Notes: a model not told the origin generated them from the letters alone. A stretch of 64,000 nt of DNA from Yponomeuta sedellus (GCA_934045075.1 OW203727.1:24565311-24629310); one strand, 5' to 3'; shown: positions 33,720-45,041, counted from the first letter of the stretch. Numbers and translations are program-made.

Positions 33720-35118
33720 TATAGAATTTTGACTTAGACGATTAGAATTGCACAGACTTTGGTGTGCATAATTAGGCCGATCTGATCACTTCTTGTAATT
33801 TTTCCTGTAACTTTAAATGCATAAAGTCGTCCGTTTAAGTCCTAGAAAATTGAGATAAGTATATTCTTTAATTACATACTCTTTATTTCTCTTCCTCTTT
33901 GAAAGTAGTTAAAAGTCATCATCATCACAATCAGCCGGTATTAGTCCACTGCTAGAACAACAAGTGGCGACAAAATATAATGTACCTACTTAGTTCATCG
34001 TGTCATAGACTTCAGGCTCAAAAAACAGTACTAAAATAATACACCATCAGCGTTCAACAGCATTCGCGCGGGCCGTGTTGGTTGCTCCTTCCATTAATCG
34101 TATCAATCTACAGCGAGTAGCCGTATATTACCGCGCGCGGTCGACATCACCGGTACAGTCGGTAAAACAACTCATTAGCAGTATTTACTTACTCCGTTTC
34201 CATCACGAGTAAGTACAGTGAATAGCAGGTGAACCTTCACCTTTTTGTCACAAAGTTTCCCTCAACGTAACGAGTAAAATGCAACAACGACGTAAAATCC
34301 ATGAATTTGAAGTTTAGTGTGCTGTCAGCTATACATACTCGGTATTAACCGAGAAAATTATTATTTTATATCATGTGCTCAGGTATTTAATATTATTGTT
34401 ATCTAATATTCGTATTAGAAATATGAAATATTTTTCACGTAATACGACGTGAAAAATATTTCATTCACTAGAATCCAATTTCAGATAATTTCAGAGAATA
34501 ATCTTTGTGACAATTTTTTTTTGGATATTGTAAAAAAAAATTATGAAATGAAGTTGTGAAGTTACAGTAATAATGCCACACGTGAACTGTGAAGAAAAAC
34601 ATTTTGAGGAAACCTGAGTATCTGAGGCGTTAAAATACCTCTGCGCTTGAAATTGATAATCCGCGGGGGCAGGCGTGACAATTAACTAAGAATACTCTCT
34701 CTCTGAGAGACCATACTCTCTCCCTTTGATAGAAGGTCTGTGCTCTGCAGTAGGACGTTTCTGGGTAAAAAATATACAGATACATACTTCAGATTGATCT
34801 GACTATTAAAAAAACTATTTTGCATTGTAAAGCTATGTCTCCTACTGCCTCATCAACTGTCCCTCAGTTAACCTAAGCAACCTGAAACTAATACGAGCAA
34901 GTCACAGTACAAAGTATTTAGTGATCGACAGTACAATCACCTCAGCTCGACACAGTGGGTTTTTACAGCGTTTTTTCATGACATTTGCGTTGTATTTGTA
35001 ATGTCTACCGTGGCCTGGCCGACACATGGCGCGGCACCTCTGCGGGGATCACTTCACCATTACAAGGGGGCTTGTCTCTTTACTCATCCACTAGGCCCAG
35101 AAGACCCGCAATAGGCTT
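33720..35118. other. No gene; one strong hairpin and an S3 body
   Basis: 34423-34440 and 34447-34464 form a perfect 18-bp hairpin. 34585-34775 is an S3 SINE body (AACTGTGAAGAAAAACATTTTG through CTGCAGTAGGACGTTT). Otherwise unassigned. Confidence 0.55.
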
Positions 35119-35121
35119 CTT

Positions 35122-35530
35122 CTTCTTCAGGCTATATTAGTCCACTGAGCCCTCCCCTAATGAGCGCCATAGCGCAAGGTTGTGCCATCAATGGGGAATA
35201 ATCCACTTTGTGCCAAAAAAGGCAAGATTTAGAGGACAATGATGTCTGGAATTCAAGAATGTAAAATGCATGAGTTTTGTAAAATTTGTGTAAACTGAGT
35301 TAATTAAGGAAATTGAAAAGACTACGTTTGGAGTTTATTTTTTCCTTTTTTTTTTTAAAATTATCTAGATATTGAAATGGACACCTAGTTTGACCTGTAA
35401 CGTTCATTAAGACGCAGTATCTGCGCTACTTTGAATAAAACCTTTTCATTTCATTTCGTTAATGCCCATAATCCCCACGATGGGCATGCGGGTTGGGAAT
35501 CGCAGTTTAGTGGAATTGTACTGATACTTA
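35122..35530 (-). mobile_element. RG element split by LINE-B
   Basis: Left part 35122-35209 (TTCTTCTTCAGGCTATATTA to CATCAATGGGGAAT) and right part 35460-35530 (AATGCCCATAATCCCCACG to GGAATTGTACTG) join in the order of other RG copies. The interruption is a plus-strand LINE-B 3' end. Confidence 0.7.
35210..35459 (+). mobile_element. LINE-B 3' end nested in RG
   Basis: TTGTGCCAAAAAAGGCAAG, then AGTTTGACCTGTAACGTTCA, TTTGAATAAAACC and a TTTCATTTCATTTCG tail. Matches LINE-B copies at 4143 and 21168 in reverse. Confidence 0.7.
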
Positions 35531-35532
35531 GT

Positions 35533-35957
35533 ACACCTGATAATTTTTAAAATCTATTTAGAGGCTAACAATTCCACCCATGCCTCTAAATAGGTTTTTA
35601 AAAATTGTCCTTAGCACGGGTTAGTGCACCAAAAAGAATATAATCATGTGGGTACGGCGATATCATTCCGATGTAAAACCTAACTGCAAAGTAGGTACTC
35701 GGGGCTGCAAGTGATGCAAATTACTTTAGCCAGATATCGCTGCATGTAAGTAATACAGAGAGTATTGTAAATAGGTTCAAAATTTCACTGATGCCGGTAA
35801 TTGCCCATTAGTTCAGTTGGGAGAGCGCTGACACGGTAAGCCAGAGGTCGCGGGTTCGAGTCCCGGCGTGGGTGGAATTTTTGGCCTCTAAATAGGTTTT
35901 TAAAAATTGTCCTTAGCTCGGGTCGGGGCAACAAAAAGAATATAAACACCTGATAAT
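35533..35957. mobile_element. Compound S1 inside one 12-bp TSD
   Basis: ACACCTGATAAT is at 35533-35544 and 35946-35957. Inside are a short minus S1 end (AAAATCTATTTAGAGGC to CCACCCATG) joined to CCTCTAAATAGGTTTTTA, an S1 tail, and then a complete plus S1 unit with head near 35805-35875 and its own tail. Intermediate between a simple copy and the palindrome at 45 kb. Confidence 0.8.
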
Positions 35958-35995
35958 CATACATTTATATTGTATTTTTTTTTTCAATCTCAACC

Positions 35996-36145
35996 CATTA
36001 TGTCCCCACCAAGGGGCACGGGTCTCTTCCCTGAGGAAGGTATAGGCCATACTCCACCACGGGGGCCAAGTCCGGATTGGTGGAGGCTTGCAAGACTAGT
36101 GGCTGCTCTTACTATCAGAAGTTTTCAAGCCACCCTATTTTTTTT
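35996..36145 (-). repeat. U1 repeat, partial
   Basis: ATTATGTCCCCACC, GGGCACGGGTCTCTTCC and CATACTCCACCACGGGGGCC. Truncated at the right. Confidence 0.6.
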
Positions 36146-36194
36146 ACTTATTTCAGGCAAGGCCCTTATGGTGTTAGCAAAATAAATTGGTGAC

Positions 36195-36512
36195 TTATGC
36201 TATGTTAGTATTCTTCTTTCGTTTCGAAAGCGCCGCCCTCCTCTCAGACATCTCGCTGCCAAAACCGCGCCACTGCGAGCGCGCCGAGTGATGCTTCCAT
36301 GAGATCCCGCGAACTGCACTTAAAAGCTTCAGGGCAGACACAAAGATGCAATGTTGTTTGTGCAGCTCCACATCGGTACAAGAGTGAGCATCTTCGGGCA
36401 GGATCCCCCATTTTTTCAGGTTATCTCTGGATCGAGCAACACCAGTGCGCAGACGGTTCAACGATCTCCATACTCTCCACTGCTCATGCCCTCCAGGTGG
36501 TATTGACTCCAC
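36195..36512 (-). pseudogene. LINE polyprotein C-terminal fragment
   Basis: The minus frame contains WRSLNRLRTGVARSRDNLKK followed by WGILPEDAHSC and, after a gap, an H-C pair (ELHKQHC). This order resembles the end of many non-LTR polyproteins, in which a zinc-like Cys/His motif follows an LNRLRTG-type block. The second cysteine of the usual pair is not evident. No RT region is nearby, so this is an isolated remnant. Which LINE clade it belongs to is not clear. Confidence 0.5.
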
Positions 36513-36616
36513 CGGCTTTATGAAGTCAGGAAGGTGTTTTCTCTGCTCCCTTCACCTAAGCAGTCGAAGTTCCGCCGTGTTTCTCCGTCTCACTTTCTGC
36601 TATGTCAGTAATAATA

Positions 36617-36900
36617 TAGAGCTGTAGTAGCAGAACGGTAGAACACCGGAATCTCATTCAGGATGTCATGGGCGCGAATCCCGGCTTGCCTTTGTTTTCT
36701 TAGTTACGTGCATTTGTGAAGTTACTGCCACTCGGTGCAGTGAAGGAAAACATCGCAAGGAAATAGTGTCATATAGGTGTTCTAATACCTCGGCAGTGCC
36801 GATCCGTGGTGAGCGCGCGTGGTAATTAAGCCCATACTCTCTCTTTCTGAGGGAAGCCCGGTGCCCTACTTAGGTACGTACTCGTATGTAGGCTACATAA
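36617..36900 (+). mobile_element. S3-type SINE, full order
   Basis: tRNA-like head AGCTGTAGTAGCAGAACGGT with degenerate B box GGGCGCGAATCCC near 36670, GTGAAGGAAAACATCGCAAG, GGTAATTAAGCCCATACTCT and TATGTAGGCTACATAA at the end. Confidence 0.7.
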
Positions 36901-36904
36901 AAAA

Positions 36905-38615
36905 AATTAGACATTGAAATTATACTTACAGTGCTCAGTCCTAGCCAACTCCACTGCTAGTCGTTACTACTCGTTTGTGTATCGACAACCCAGCGTAGTA
37001 TGGGGCTGTCTATCCTGTGTGTCAATACCTCCAATATATTAGTCCAGTCCATCCAAAGGTTGTCTGGAAGAGACCACTTGTAACGGTGCAAACCTCTTTA
37101 CACCATTTTTTTTTTTTCTATCTATCATTTTCAAATATTTAAATTACGTCACACATTCTTCGATTTCACTCATTTTTCACGACTACTACTTTACCCTTTG
37201 ACCAGATCTGACTTTTTTACCTGCTTCTCCGTTTGTCCGTTTTTATACAGTTTTCTGTTAATATTACAACAAATATCTACAAATTAAACCACACCTGAAG
37301 TCGTTCCAGTTTATTATTATTTATAAACGTTCCACATTTTTAGTCATAAGGCCGCCGTATGTAGGTACCCTTAGGTTCAGAAATATCTGTGTAATTTCCA
37401 TTTTTATGTACAATTAAGTGTTGAAGTCTACGTCTACAATTGATAGATTATGTGGAGAAGAAACTAATAGAGAAACTTGACATTAATTCTTTTCAAAAAC
37501 AAAAATTAACTTAATTAACAGAGTTCTCAATTTAAAAAATATTAAGTCACTTTAATAATAAATAAAATGGCCTTTAAGGGAAAAACTGCGAGATAATATT
37601 CCTAAATTATTTATAATATGTTGTATCTACCAACAATATTTCGTTCAAGTAATTTTGAAAAAAAAAAAACCGGTAACATGCGAGTTCATGTCCAACTCGC
37701 ATTTGACCGGTTATTTTCCGAATTACGTTACTTACCGTATATTCTATCCATCAAATAAGTCAAATTACAATTTTACTTTGCCTAAACTTGGATTCGCTTC
37801 TTTGCTTAAACAACTTGGACTGGAGCAGAACTTTTGCACCTTACTAGGTTGGATTTTCGTAGCTGCTATTATGATTAATTCTGCCCCAAAAAAATACGAC
37901 CTTTCGTCCGAGTGGCGGTAAGTCCGTCAATGTGTCTCTTTGTCCTGGTTAGAGGCTCGTTGTTCTCGGAAGTTTGCGCTTAATTTATTATGAGTAACCT
38001 GGACAAAGACACGTCCAGCTAAATTGTGCTCCATTGAGTGAAGGCCAGATGTCTGAGACAAATTTTGCACGTGACGAGAGTATTTGTTTACGTGGAGATT
38101 GGAGGACGGAGACGGAGAAGACGGTGCAAATGGCCATGATGTCGATTAATGTTAACAGATTGTAAGTCAAAAGTTAAGATATGATAAGACAAAAATATCC
38201 ATTATTGTACACCAGAGCACATATTATAAAAATATGTAAAGGTGCAGAGTACGATTGGAGGTTTTATTGCATAGGTAGTACCTACTTACAATCTAAAGTG
38301 AGCTTATTTTCATTAACCCTCCAATGAGCTGGTATTAACTTTTCATAGGTTTTGGGCTTTGTTTCGAAGTGATTAATAACGTTCAATTTCAGATAGGATA
38401 TATTATACCACTGCCTGGTAAAGGCTTGAGATCGTACTTCCGTCTGGCTTTTTTCTCACTCGTACTGTCCTACATTGTTTTATCATTGTCATAGAATGTA
38501 ATCTAAGCTGCAATAAAAAAAATAGTTAAAGGTATAATTATACACAAATTTTGCTTTTAAGTAGAGAAACAAAGTCTTAAGTTTTCGTGCCAATTTTATT
38601 TATTAAAAATGGTTA
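36905..38615. other. No recognised gene
   Basis: AT-rich. The 88-codon frame at 37655-37921 has no motif that I recognise, and its start lies in an A run. ACCGGTAACATGCGAGTT and AACTCGCATTTGACCGGT (37670-37711) form an imperfect inverted repeat of about 16 bp. Confidence 0.35.
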
Positions 38616-38624
38616 GGTACAGAC

Positions 38625-38985
38625 TACAAATTCGCAAATGTACGTAACTTTGAAATTAAACAAAGTCATTGGTACATGTCCGCACTCGGGATTGCACCTG
38701 GGGCTCTCGCTTGCCAGTCCACGCTAACTGTGAAGGAAAACATCGTGAGGAAACCCGCGGCTTGGTTGGCTCCGCACGTATTGACTAGTCTTTCTTGTGG
38801 GCTAGGCCGACTAAGCTGTCAGGATGGTATAGGTGCTGGGCAAGCCTACACCATTTATAAAACCATGTCCCAGGCACTACAGCGTCGGAGTGGTCCCTTC
38901 ACCCATCCAGTGTGAGTAAAGATACCACTGGTAGCTGTATAAATCATATCATTAAGAGGATGCAAAAAAGGCCAATATTTAGGTA
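38625..38985 (+). mobile_element. S3 SINE with inverted 5' segment
   Basis: The head segment is in minus orientation (38630-38722; GACTACAAATTCGCAAATG to TCGCTTGCCAGTCCA). The body from about 38727 onward is in plus orientation (CTGTGAAGGAAAACATCGTG through TGGGCAAGCCTACACC). In the intact copy at 5505-5902 both parts share one orientation. Confidence 0.72.
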
Positions 38986-39001
38986 TAGAATAACAATAGT
39001 A

Positions 39002-39101
39002 TATCTCCAAATGATGGCACAACCTTGCGCTATGGGGGTGGGCTATGTCCAGCAGTGGACTAATATAGCCTGAAGAAGAAGAAGATGTAGGTATCTCCAA
39101 A
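39002..39101 (+). mobile_element. RG element 3' fragment with 10-bp TSD
   Basis: TATCTCCAAA at 39002-39011 and 39092-39101 flanks a 5'-truncated RG copy ending in GCCTGAAGAAGAAGAAG. Confidence 0.75.
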
Positions 39102-39104
39102 GCC

Positions 39105-40092
39105 CGCTAGTAAATAGCTGTATGATTACCCTAGGAGCTATGCGCCAATGTACACCGTTCTCGCACGAGAGTGTGGAGGGGGCATAACATTTCAGATGCC
39201 GAATATAATAACATATGTTTCTTAAATTATTAACAATGTCATAACTTTCAAGCTAAGAAAACCTCTTCAACATGAAGTATCTTTTAAAATAAGTACTGCT
39301 TAATGAACATACAAAATTTGTACGTACAAATTAGTACGAAGTGAAACTGGACAATTTAAATCGAGCTCCAAAAATAACAGTTCAACGTCATCTAGAAACC
39401 AGAGTTGCCACCTTGCAGAAAACTTTTTCACTTGTTTTGGTTTGATATTTCACCAGATTTAGGGATATGATTTACGGCCGGTCTCTATTAATCACCTCTT
39501 GTTAAAAATGGATCGCCATCCTTGATAAACAGTCAAACTTAATCTATCTCTGACTGCCGTTTCACTCCTAAAATTCACTAAATCTAGTGACAAAATCACT
39601 AAAGTGGCAACACTGCTAGAAACGCAACCGTTTTTAAAGCGCCATAAGTTTTTTTAACTCGGGCAACTGTCAAAGCTTGTATTTACAAATAATAACTAGC
39701 ATTTAGACAACCGTCACTAATGAGAGCACGTCTCCGGTAATTTGCAGTTTTCGCGCGACATTGCGCGTTAGTGTGTGATTAATTACTCATGTGACCGACA
39801 GACGAACAGACAGACGTGGGATTAATTACCCACGTGACCGATAGACGGCCGGACAGACGGGGGAATCACTGTAGCAGACAAAGTTGAGTCGTGGCGATGA
39901 CAGCTTAGCCGTTTTGGCCATATGTGGGTTCCTAAGAGCTCAGTGTTACGATAAATTCAATGACGGACTCAATATAGACGACCTCACCGAATCAGTAAAA
40001 ATATCAATTTTATGTTCAACGCAAATTGTGATTGTATCCGTATTGTTGGAAGAAATCGCAAAAATATTATACTCGTAAAACAAAACCGCTGT
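39105..40092. other. No gene; small duplication at 39785-39865
   Basis: ATTAATTACtCAtGTGACCGA and ATTAATTACCCACGTGACCGA begin two units about 46 bp apart, each followed by a GACAGACG-type tract. The rest is unassigned. Confidence 0.4.
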
Positions 40093-40094
40093 GT

Positions 40095-40350
40095 GGTGTC
40101 GGCCTAGAGAATAGCATCAACCCAAATTCTTCCCGCGGGTGGTGTCGTAAAAGGCGACTAAGGGACACAAATCGGAGGGTGGGCAGCAGCGCCCCGTGCA
40201 ATACAATTCCACCAAACTGCGATCCCCAACCCGCATGCCCAGCGTGGGGATTATGTGCATTACCCCCCAATGATGGCACAACGTGGCGCTATGGCGCTCA
40301 TTAGGGGAGGGCTATGTCCACCAATGGACTAATTTAGCCTGAAGAAGAAG
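40095..40350 (+). mobile_element. RG element, most complete copy
   Basis: Runs from CGGCCTAGAGAATAGC and CTTCCCGCGGGTGGTGTCGT through AAAAGGCGACTAAGGGACAC, CCACCAAACTGCGATCCCC, GTGGGGATTATG to GAGGGCTATGTCCACC and GCCTGAAGAAGAAGACG. The 5' half resembles the 5' leader of lepidopteran RTE elements and the 3' half the RTE 3' end, with no coding between. An internally deleted RTE is the simplest reading. Two short ORFs here are incidental. Confidence 0.68.
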
Positions 40351-40354
40351 ACGA

Positions 40355-40702
40355 AAAAAACAAAACCAACGGTTTTTCTTACATAAGCTGCGTAGTTTGA
40401 TTTCGTAGCAGACTGTTCCTAGAAGCTGTTTTTTTGGCGCCGTAGCTTTATAGCAAGTCACCTTTCGTCGGCTTCCGAACGTGAGAGCCGAGATTAATAA
40501 AGCTCACTCTTGTTATAATTTTTCAGCCCCAATGGCGTGGTAGTGGTGATTAATAAACGAGTGTAGTGGTTAGCGGTGAGGCCGCTAATGTACTGCCATT
40601 TGTTTTCTTCTGACGCGGTAAATAAAAAAGATGTTGTTGCCTTTTCGTCCTATATTTTGCTGCTATTCGTAAATAAGGCAATGGGATAACCGCAGGTTTT
40701 TT
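40355..40702. other. No recognised feature
   Basis: Unassigned. Confidence 0.35.
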
Positions 40703-40905
40703 TTATGTCGCCTATAAACGTTCCACTGCAGGGCACAGGTCTTCTCTCAGAGAGAGAGTACGGGCTTTATTACCACGCGTGCCCGATTGGCAATTTCAAG
40801 ATAAGATGAAAAATATTTATTTGCAGTATAACTAATCTAAGTTTACATTTACTGGCGGCACCCACACTAGGAAACCCCGTATCGTGGGAGCCATTTTTTT
40901 TACAT
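40703..40905 (-). mobile_element. S3 tail and S2 tail fragments
   Basis: 40705-40800 is the reverse of the S3 3' end (TAAACGTTCCACTGCAGGGC, TCTCAGAGAGAGAGTA). 40858-40900 (GGCACCCACACTAGGAAACC) matches the S2 3' body in reverse. Confidence 0.5.
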
Positions 40906-41252
40906 TATAAATTTTACTTATAACCAAGAAAAAAAAATCAAACATGCAACTCGAAAATATCCTTAGATATAAAACTAAATTATAAAATAAAAAATCCAAC
41001 ATGATATTATGTGTTTTGGGTGTTAATTCAGAACAAAAGAACTATTCCGATGCTTACCTAGTAATCTGTAGTAACAGTTCGGTGTCATTATAATTTAAAG
41101 TAGCCAGCCATTCAAAATTAATTTTACATTCGTGGTAGGACGATTTTTAAATATCACAACATTTTATTACGTTATTATAGATGAATGGTGCGGTAAACCA
41201 CAAAAATCTATGTGCATAAAAAAAGCCCAAGCCCTAAGGTATTTAAATAACT
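40906..41252. other. No recognised feature
   Basis: AT-rich. Confidence 0.35.
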
Positions 41253-41254
41253 CA

Positions 41255-41437
41255 AGCTCTCAGGTTTTCTCACGCTGCTTTCCTTCACAGTTAGCGAGCG
41301 GTATTGCTACTATAACTTCACGTATGTACATAAATTAAAAAATAAAGTCTTTGGTACTTGTCCGCACTGGGAATCGAACCTGGCTCTCTCGCTTCCGAGT
41401 GCATTGTGCTACCTACTGCGCTACCGCCCGCTCTTTA
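41255..41437 (-). mobile_element. S3 SINE, 5' half
   Basis: TTTTCTCACGCTGCTTTCCTTC (body in reverse), CTTTGGTACTTGTCCGCACT, reversed B box GGGAATCGAACC near 41370 and CTACTGCGCTACCGCCCGC (head end). Confidence 0.68.
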
Positions 41438-41439
41438 CC

Positions 41440-42538
41440 GTTTACTGCTGCAGGTTTACTAAACTTTTTGACTGTACTGACTGTATGAATCAGTTAAAGA
41501 ACCAGCTTTATAAAGTTGACTAGAGCTAAGACAATTGAATGAAAATGAAAAAATGTTTTAATGTACGTTCCCGTCGATGGAATTTGTAAAACTATATAAA
41601 AAGCATTAAAACGGGTCGACAACAGATAGAGGTCGCCCGTAGCAGAAGCGTTAGATTAATTAATTACAATTTATTGGTCTTTACTTCTTTAAAAATAATT
41701 ATTGATACAGTACCTAAGCGCAAAAATACTGAGTTTTGATGAAAAGGTTGAAAATATGGAGATCCAACAAAAGTGAAACTAAAAAAAAATCTGTTGGAGT
41801 TGCTAGATCTATTTAACAGTAATTAGCTCAGAACCAAATTTAAATTAATTTAACCTGTAAATTCTCAATTAAATTCGCTTTAGCCTACGCGGCAGAATCC
41901 CCGTGGCCAAAACCGGTTTAGTAGCGCGCCTACCCCAACTTTTTATCATTACTAGAACTTTTGTAATTTACGTCTGATTTTAGTTCTGTAAAAAGATTTA
42001 TCATCTTGAATTTATGCAGCCCATACTTAACTTATAACATTCTGGAAACCACTACGAAACAGTCATCAATAAGCAGTTAAAAATAGACGTTTACAAAATA
42101 CGGGGCACTTCGGTAAAACTTTTTTTCCAATTGGATTTTCTTATTATAATAGTCAAATAAAGTTTTTAGAACTTGGTACATTGGTTTTCCTACCTTGTTA
42201 CACGAATTAAACACGGAATCAAATCAAATAGCCTGCAACGGAGATGACTCGTAAAAACTCACGTCTGTAGATAGCGAGTGAAAAGCACTTATGTTTGTTG
42301 ATGCCAGACATGACAAGCTAGATTTCTTCTAGCGTGTTTCTGATTGATTTTGACACTACACTCTTTAGATGATGGATCTCTACTTAACACGAAAGTAGTA
42401 CAGCTAGCATAACACGAATCTGTACAGGTTCTTTAGAGAAGCATCCTGGATAGTACCGGAGGCAGGCTGAGGTATCTTCGTGGGTAGATCTTTACATCCT
42501 TGAAGTCTGGCTTTGATATGTATGTATAGACGTATATA
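41440..42538. other. No recognised feature
   Basis: Unique AT-rich DNA. Confidence 0.4.
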
Positions 42539-42539
42539 T

Positions 42540-42890
42540 TGCGTTTCCCCATTGCACGAGTCTCTTACTGCATCGCAAGAAGGTAAGGCCATACCTACTC
42601 CACCGCGGGGGCCAAGTCCGGGATGGTGGAGGACTGTAAGACAGTGGCGGGTCTTACTGTCAGAAGTTATCAAGCTACACAGAAGGTCTCTGACATTACT
42701 TAATGACAGCTATTACATGACAGCCGGCACCAACTGCTTGAAGTACCTTGCAAGGCACGGAAGCACTTGGAAAAATGCCATTAGCGGTAGTCATTGGATG
42801 GTCAACCATCCAGCATATGACCGCGCCCGTTGTTGCTTAACCCAAGTGATTGATTCCAATCACTTGTTCCATTAGGCTACAAGCGAGTTT
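42540..42890 (-). repeat. U1 repeat, near full length
   Basis: From CCCCATTGCACGAGTCTC to GATTCCAATCACTTGTTCC, with the internal order of other minus copies. Confidence 0.68.
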
Positions 42891-42917
42891 GGCTTCAATT
42901 CCACTATATAGCAATTC

Positions 42918-43066
42918 ATTGTAATCACTTCTGACAGCATGGCTCGCCACTGTCTTACAATCCTCCACCAACCCGGACTTGGCCCCAGCGGTGGAGTGTG
43001 GCCTAACCTTCCTGCGATGCAGGAAGAGCCCCGTGCCCCAGCAATGGGGACGTACAAGGGTTTATA
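42918..43066 (+). repeat. U1 repeat, 3' half, opposite orientation
   Basis: ATCACTTCTGACAGCATGG to ACGTACAAGGGTTTATA. It sits about 30 bp from the minus copy, forming a tail-to-tail type inverted pair. Confidence 0.65.
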
Positions 43067-43141
43067 TAGTTTCTGCAAGGTAAAATCCATTGACGAAGGA
43101 GACAAGCCCTTATATAACGCACACTAAATTCTGAGCGATTC

Positions 43142-43441
43142 TAATTTTGGTGTCATCTCCCATTGGAGGTTGGCCACCATGTCCCGTGATGCTGCGGCTT
43201 GGAATAAATCTACATTTCTCGTGTTGCAAATTTTCCAGTTTCAAATTTGCAAGGAATTTAACTGTTTGACTATTGGCATCGCTAAGGATTTGGTGCGCGT
43301 TATTAGGTGTCTGGCCGCAGACAAATATCGTGAATCTAATATTTTCCATAGTGGCTTAGCACGAGAAATTTAGAATTCTACCGAGCCGCAGCATCACGGG
43401 ACATGGTAGCCAACCTCCAATAGGAGATGACACCAAAATAA
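43142..43441. mobile_element. MITE with ~57-bp TIRs and TAA target duplication
   Basis: The element 43145-43438 starts TTTTGGTGTCATCTCC and ends GGAGATGACACCAAAA. Inverse arms extend about 57 nt inward (to CTGCGGCTTGG and CCGAGCCGCAG). TAA flanks both ends (43142-43144, 43439-43441). A 3-bp TWA duplication is characteristic of PIF/Harbinger, but terminal bases alone do not settle the superfamily. Confidence 0.75.
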
Positions 43442-43644
43442 GAAGAAGATGTACCAACATTTTTGGAGGGACGTGGTCCCTTAACGTCGGAAAATTGTAA
43501 AAATGTAAAATTAAACGAGTAGAATCCGTGTAAATACAGTTTTTATCGGCAAACGTAGTGTAGGATGCCATTTGACTGGGGCGTCCTACACTACGATCTT
43601 TGACTATGAAGATCTGCGAAAAACTGCAGGCAGATGCTGGATAC

Positions 43645-43735
43645 GGAAGGCTGAAGACAGGGCGCTATGGCACTCATTAGGGGAGGGCTATGTCCAGCAG
43701 TGGACTAGTATAGCCTGACGACGACAACGATAGTT
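43645..43735 (+). mobile_element. RG element 3' fragment
   Basis: GAAGACAGGGCGCTATGGC, GGGAGGGCTATGTCCAGCAG, then GCCTGACGACGACAACGA, a tail variant. Confidence 0.65.
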
Positions 43736-43739
43736 TTTA

Positions 43740-44325
43740 CTTATGTATTTGGTTTTAAGATGATTTGAGAAAAGATGGTCAGAGTGGAGTTTTTTTTCCG
43801 CTGCCTTTTTCTCCACTACAATAAGGCCCGAAGGCGGCGGCTTACATTTTACATTGTACATTGACATTCAGCAAACCGAATGTAAATTCTTTACGTTGAA
43901 ATAAATTGATTTGAATTGAATTTGAAATGAATTGAATTTATTATTTTTAGTGTAAGCCTCTCTCGAAATTATCTTTCGAAACCAATACCCAGAAGTCTCC
44001 TCCAACAATCTATTCTCGCCGAGTGTGCAGTGTGGAAAGTGTGGAAATGTAAAAACAACTCCGCGCCCCGTGTCGCGGTGACACTAACAAATGGCACTTT
44101 TAGTTGCGACACGCCGCGACACCTGTTGTTGTGCCTCGGAGGCGGAGGTAGAGCTACTAATCAATGGATTTTTAGTTTAAAATACCCACAAAAAACGCTT
44201 TTGGTAGAGGTAGATGTCGAAACACTGACCAATATGAATTTTAGATTAAAATACCCACTCGCACTCACAGACACCAAAACACGCCTTTGACTGTAGCACT
44301 TATGTTGTCCCTACTTTTGTATGAC
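43740..44325. other. No gene recognised
   Basis: A LINE-like end at 43880-43945 (AAATAAATTGATTTGAATTG repeats) and unassigned sequence. The 86-codon frame at 44030 lacks recognisable motifs. Confidence 0.35.
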
Positions 44326-44744
44326 AATTAACTAATGATTATACTATTTTTATTTTTATTTTCACGTCCTCTGTGGCGTAGCGGTAGTGCGTCTGCCTAC
44401 CATGCAAGAGGTCCCGGGTTCGAATCCCGGCTGGAAACAAAAAAAAACCCCAGATCTTGGATGTTTACATGTTTGTGATGTCGTTGTTTCTGGTTCCCAC
44501 GACACAGGGTATCCTAGTGTGGGGCCAGAAGCAATGTATGTGCCAGTATGTAAATGTTATGTTATTTTTAATACACTAACCCGTGCTAAGAACAATTTTA
44601 AAAACCTATTTAGAGTCTAAAAATTCCACCCATGCCGGGATACGAACCCGCGACCTCAGGCACGGATAGCCAGAGGTCGCGGGTTCGAATTCCGGCATGG
44701 GTAAAATTTTCAGCCTCTAAATAGGTTTTTAAAATTAACTAATG
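44326..44744. mobile_element. S1 fold-back with S2 inserted, one outer TSD
   Basis: AATTAACTAATG at 44326-44337 and 44733-44744 bounds the whole. The left edge is a minus S1 tail (ATTATACTATTTTTATTTTT), split by a plus S2 SINE (about 44363-44570, head CCTCTGTGGCGTAGCGGTAG). The S1 tail then resumes, followed by a minus half-head (44630-44658) joined to a plus half-head (44660-44702), ending TAAATAGGTTTTTA. Confidence 0.75.
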
Positions 44745-45041
44745 GTTTGGCATTAATTGTCATTGATGGCAATCATGAAATATTATTATAAGTTTATTAT
44801 AATACTACTTAGGTACAATAATTCCTACACTTAAGTCTAGTCTGGAAAAAAATGGTCTCGAATCTGCATATCATTCGTGAAAATTTGCTTAAAGGCAAAA
44901 ATGCTCAAAAAAGACGACAGATATTTTTATAAAATGTTTAAATTAGCTTCGATAAATCTTACTTCAATCTAACTTCACTAAATATTGAGTTTTATCCGGT
45001 AGCCATTTCAGTGTCCCACTTCGAGGCAAAGAGCTTTTTAC

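Noticed and set aside
37655..37921. 88-codon ORF
   Set aside because: Starts in an A run, no domain or conserved motif, AT-rich context.
40032..40304. 90-codon ORF
   Set aside because: Lies across the RG element, which is non-coding in all copies.
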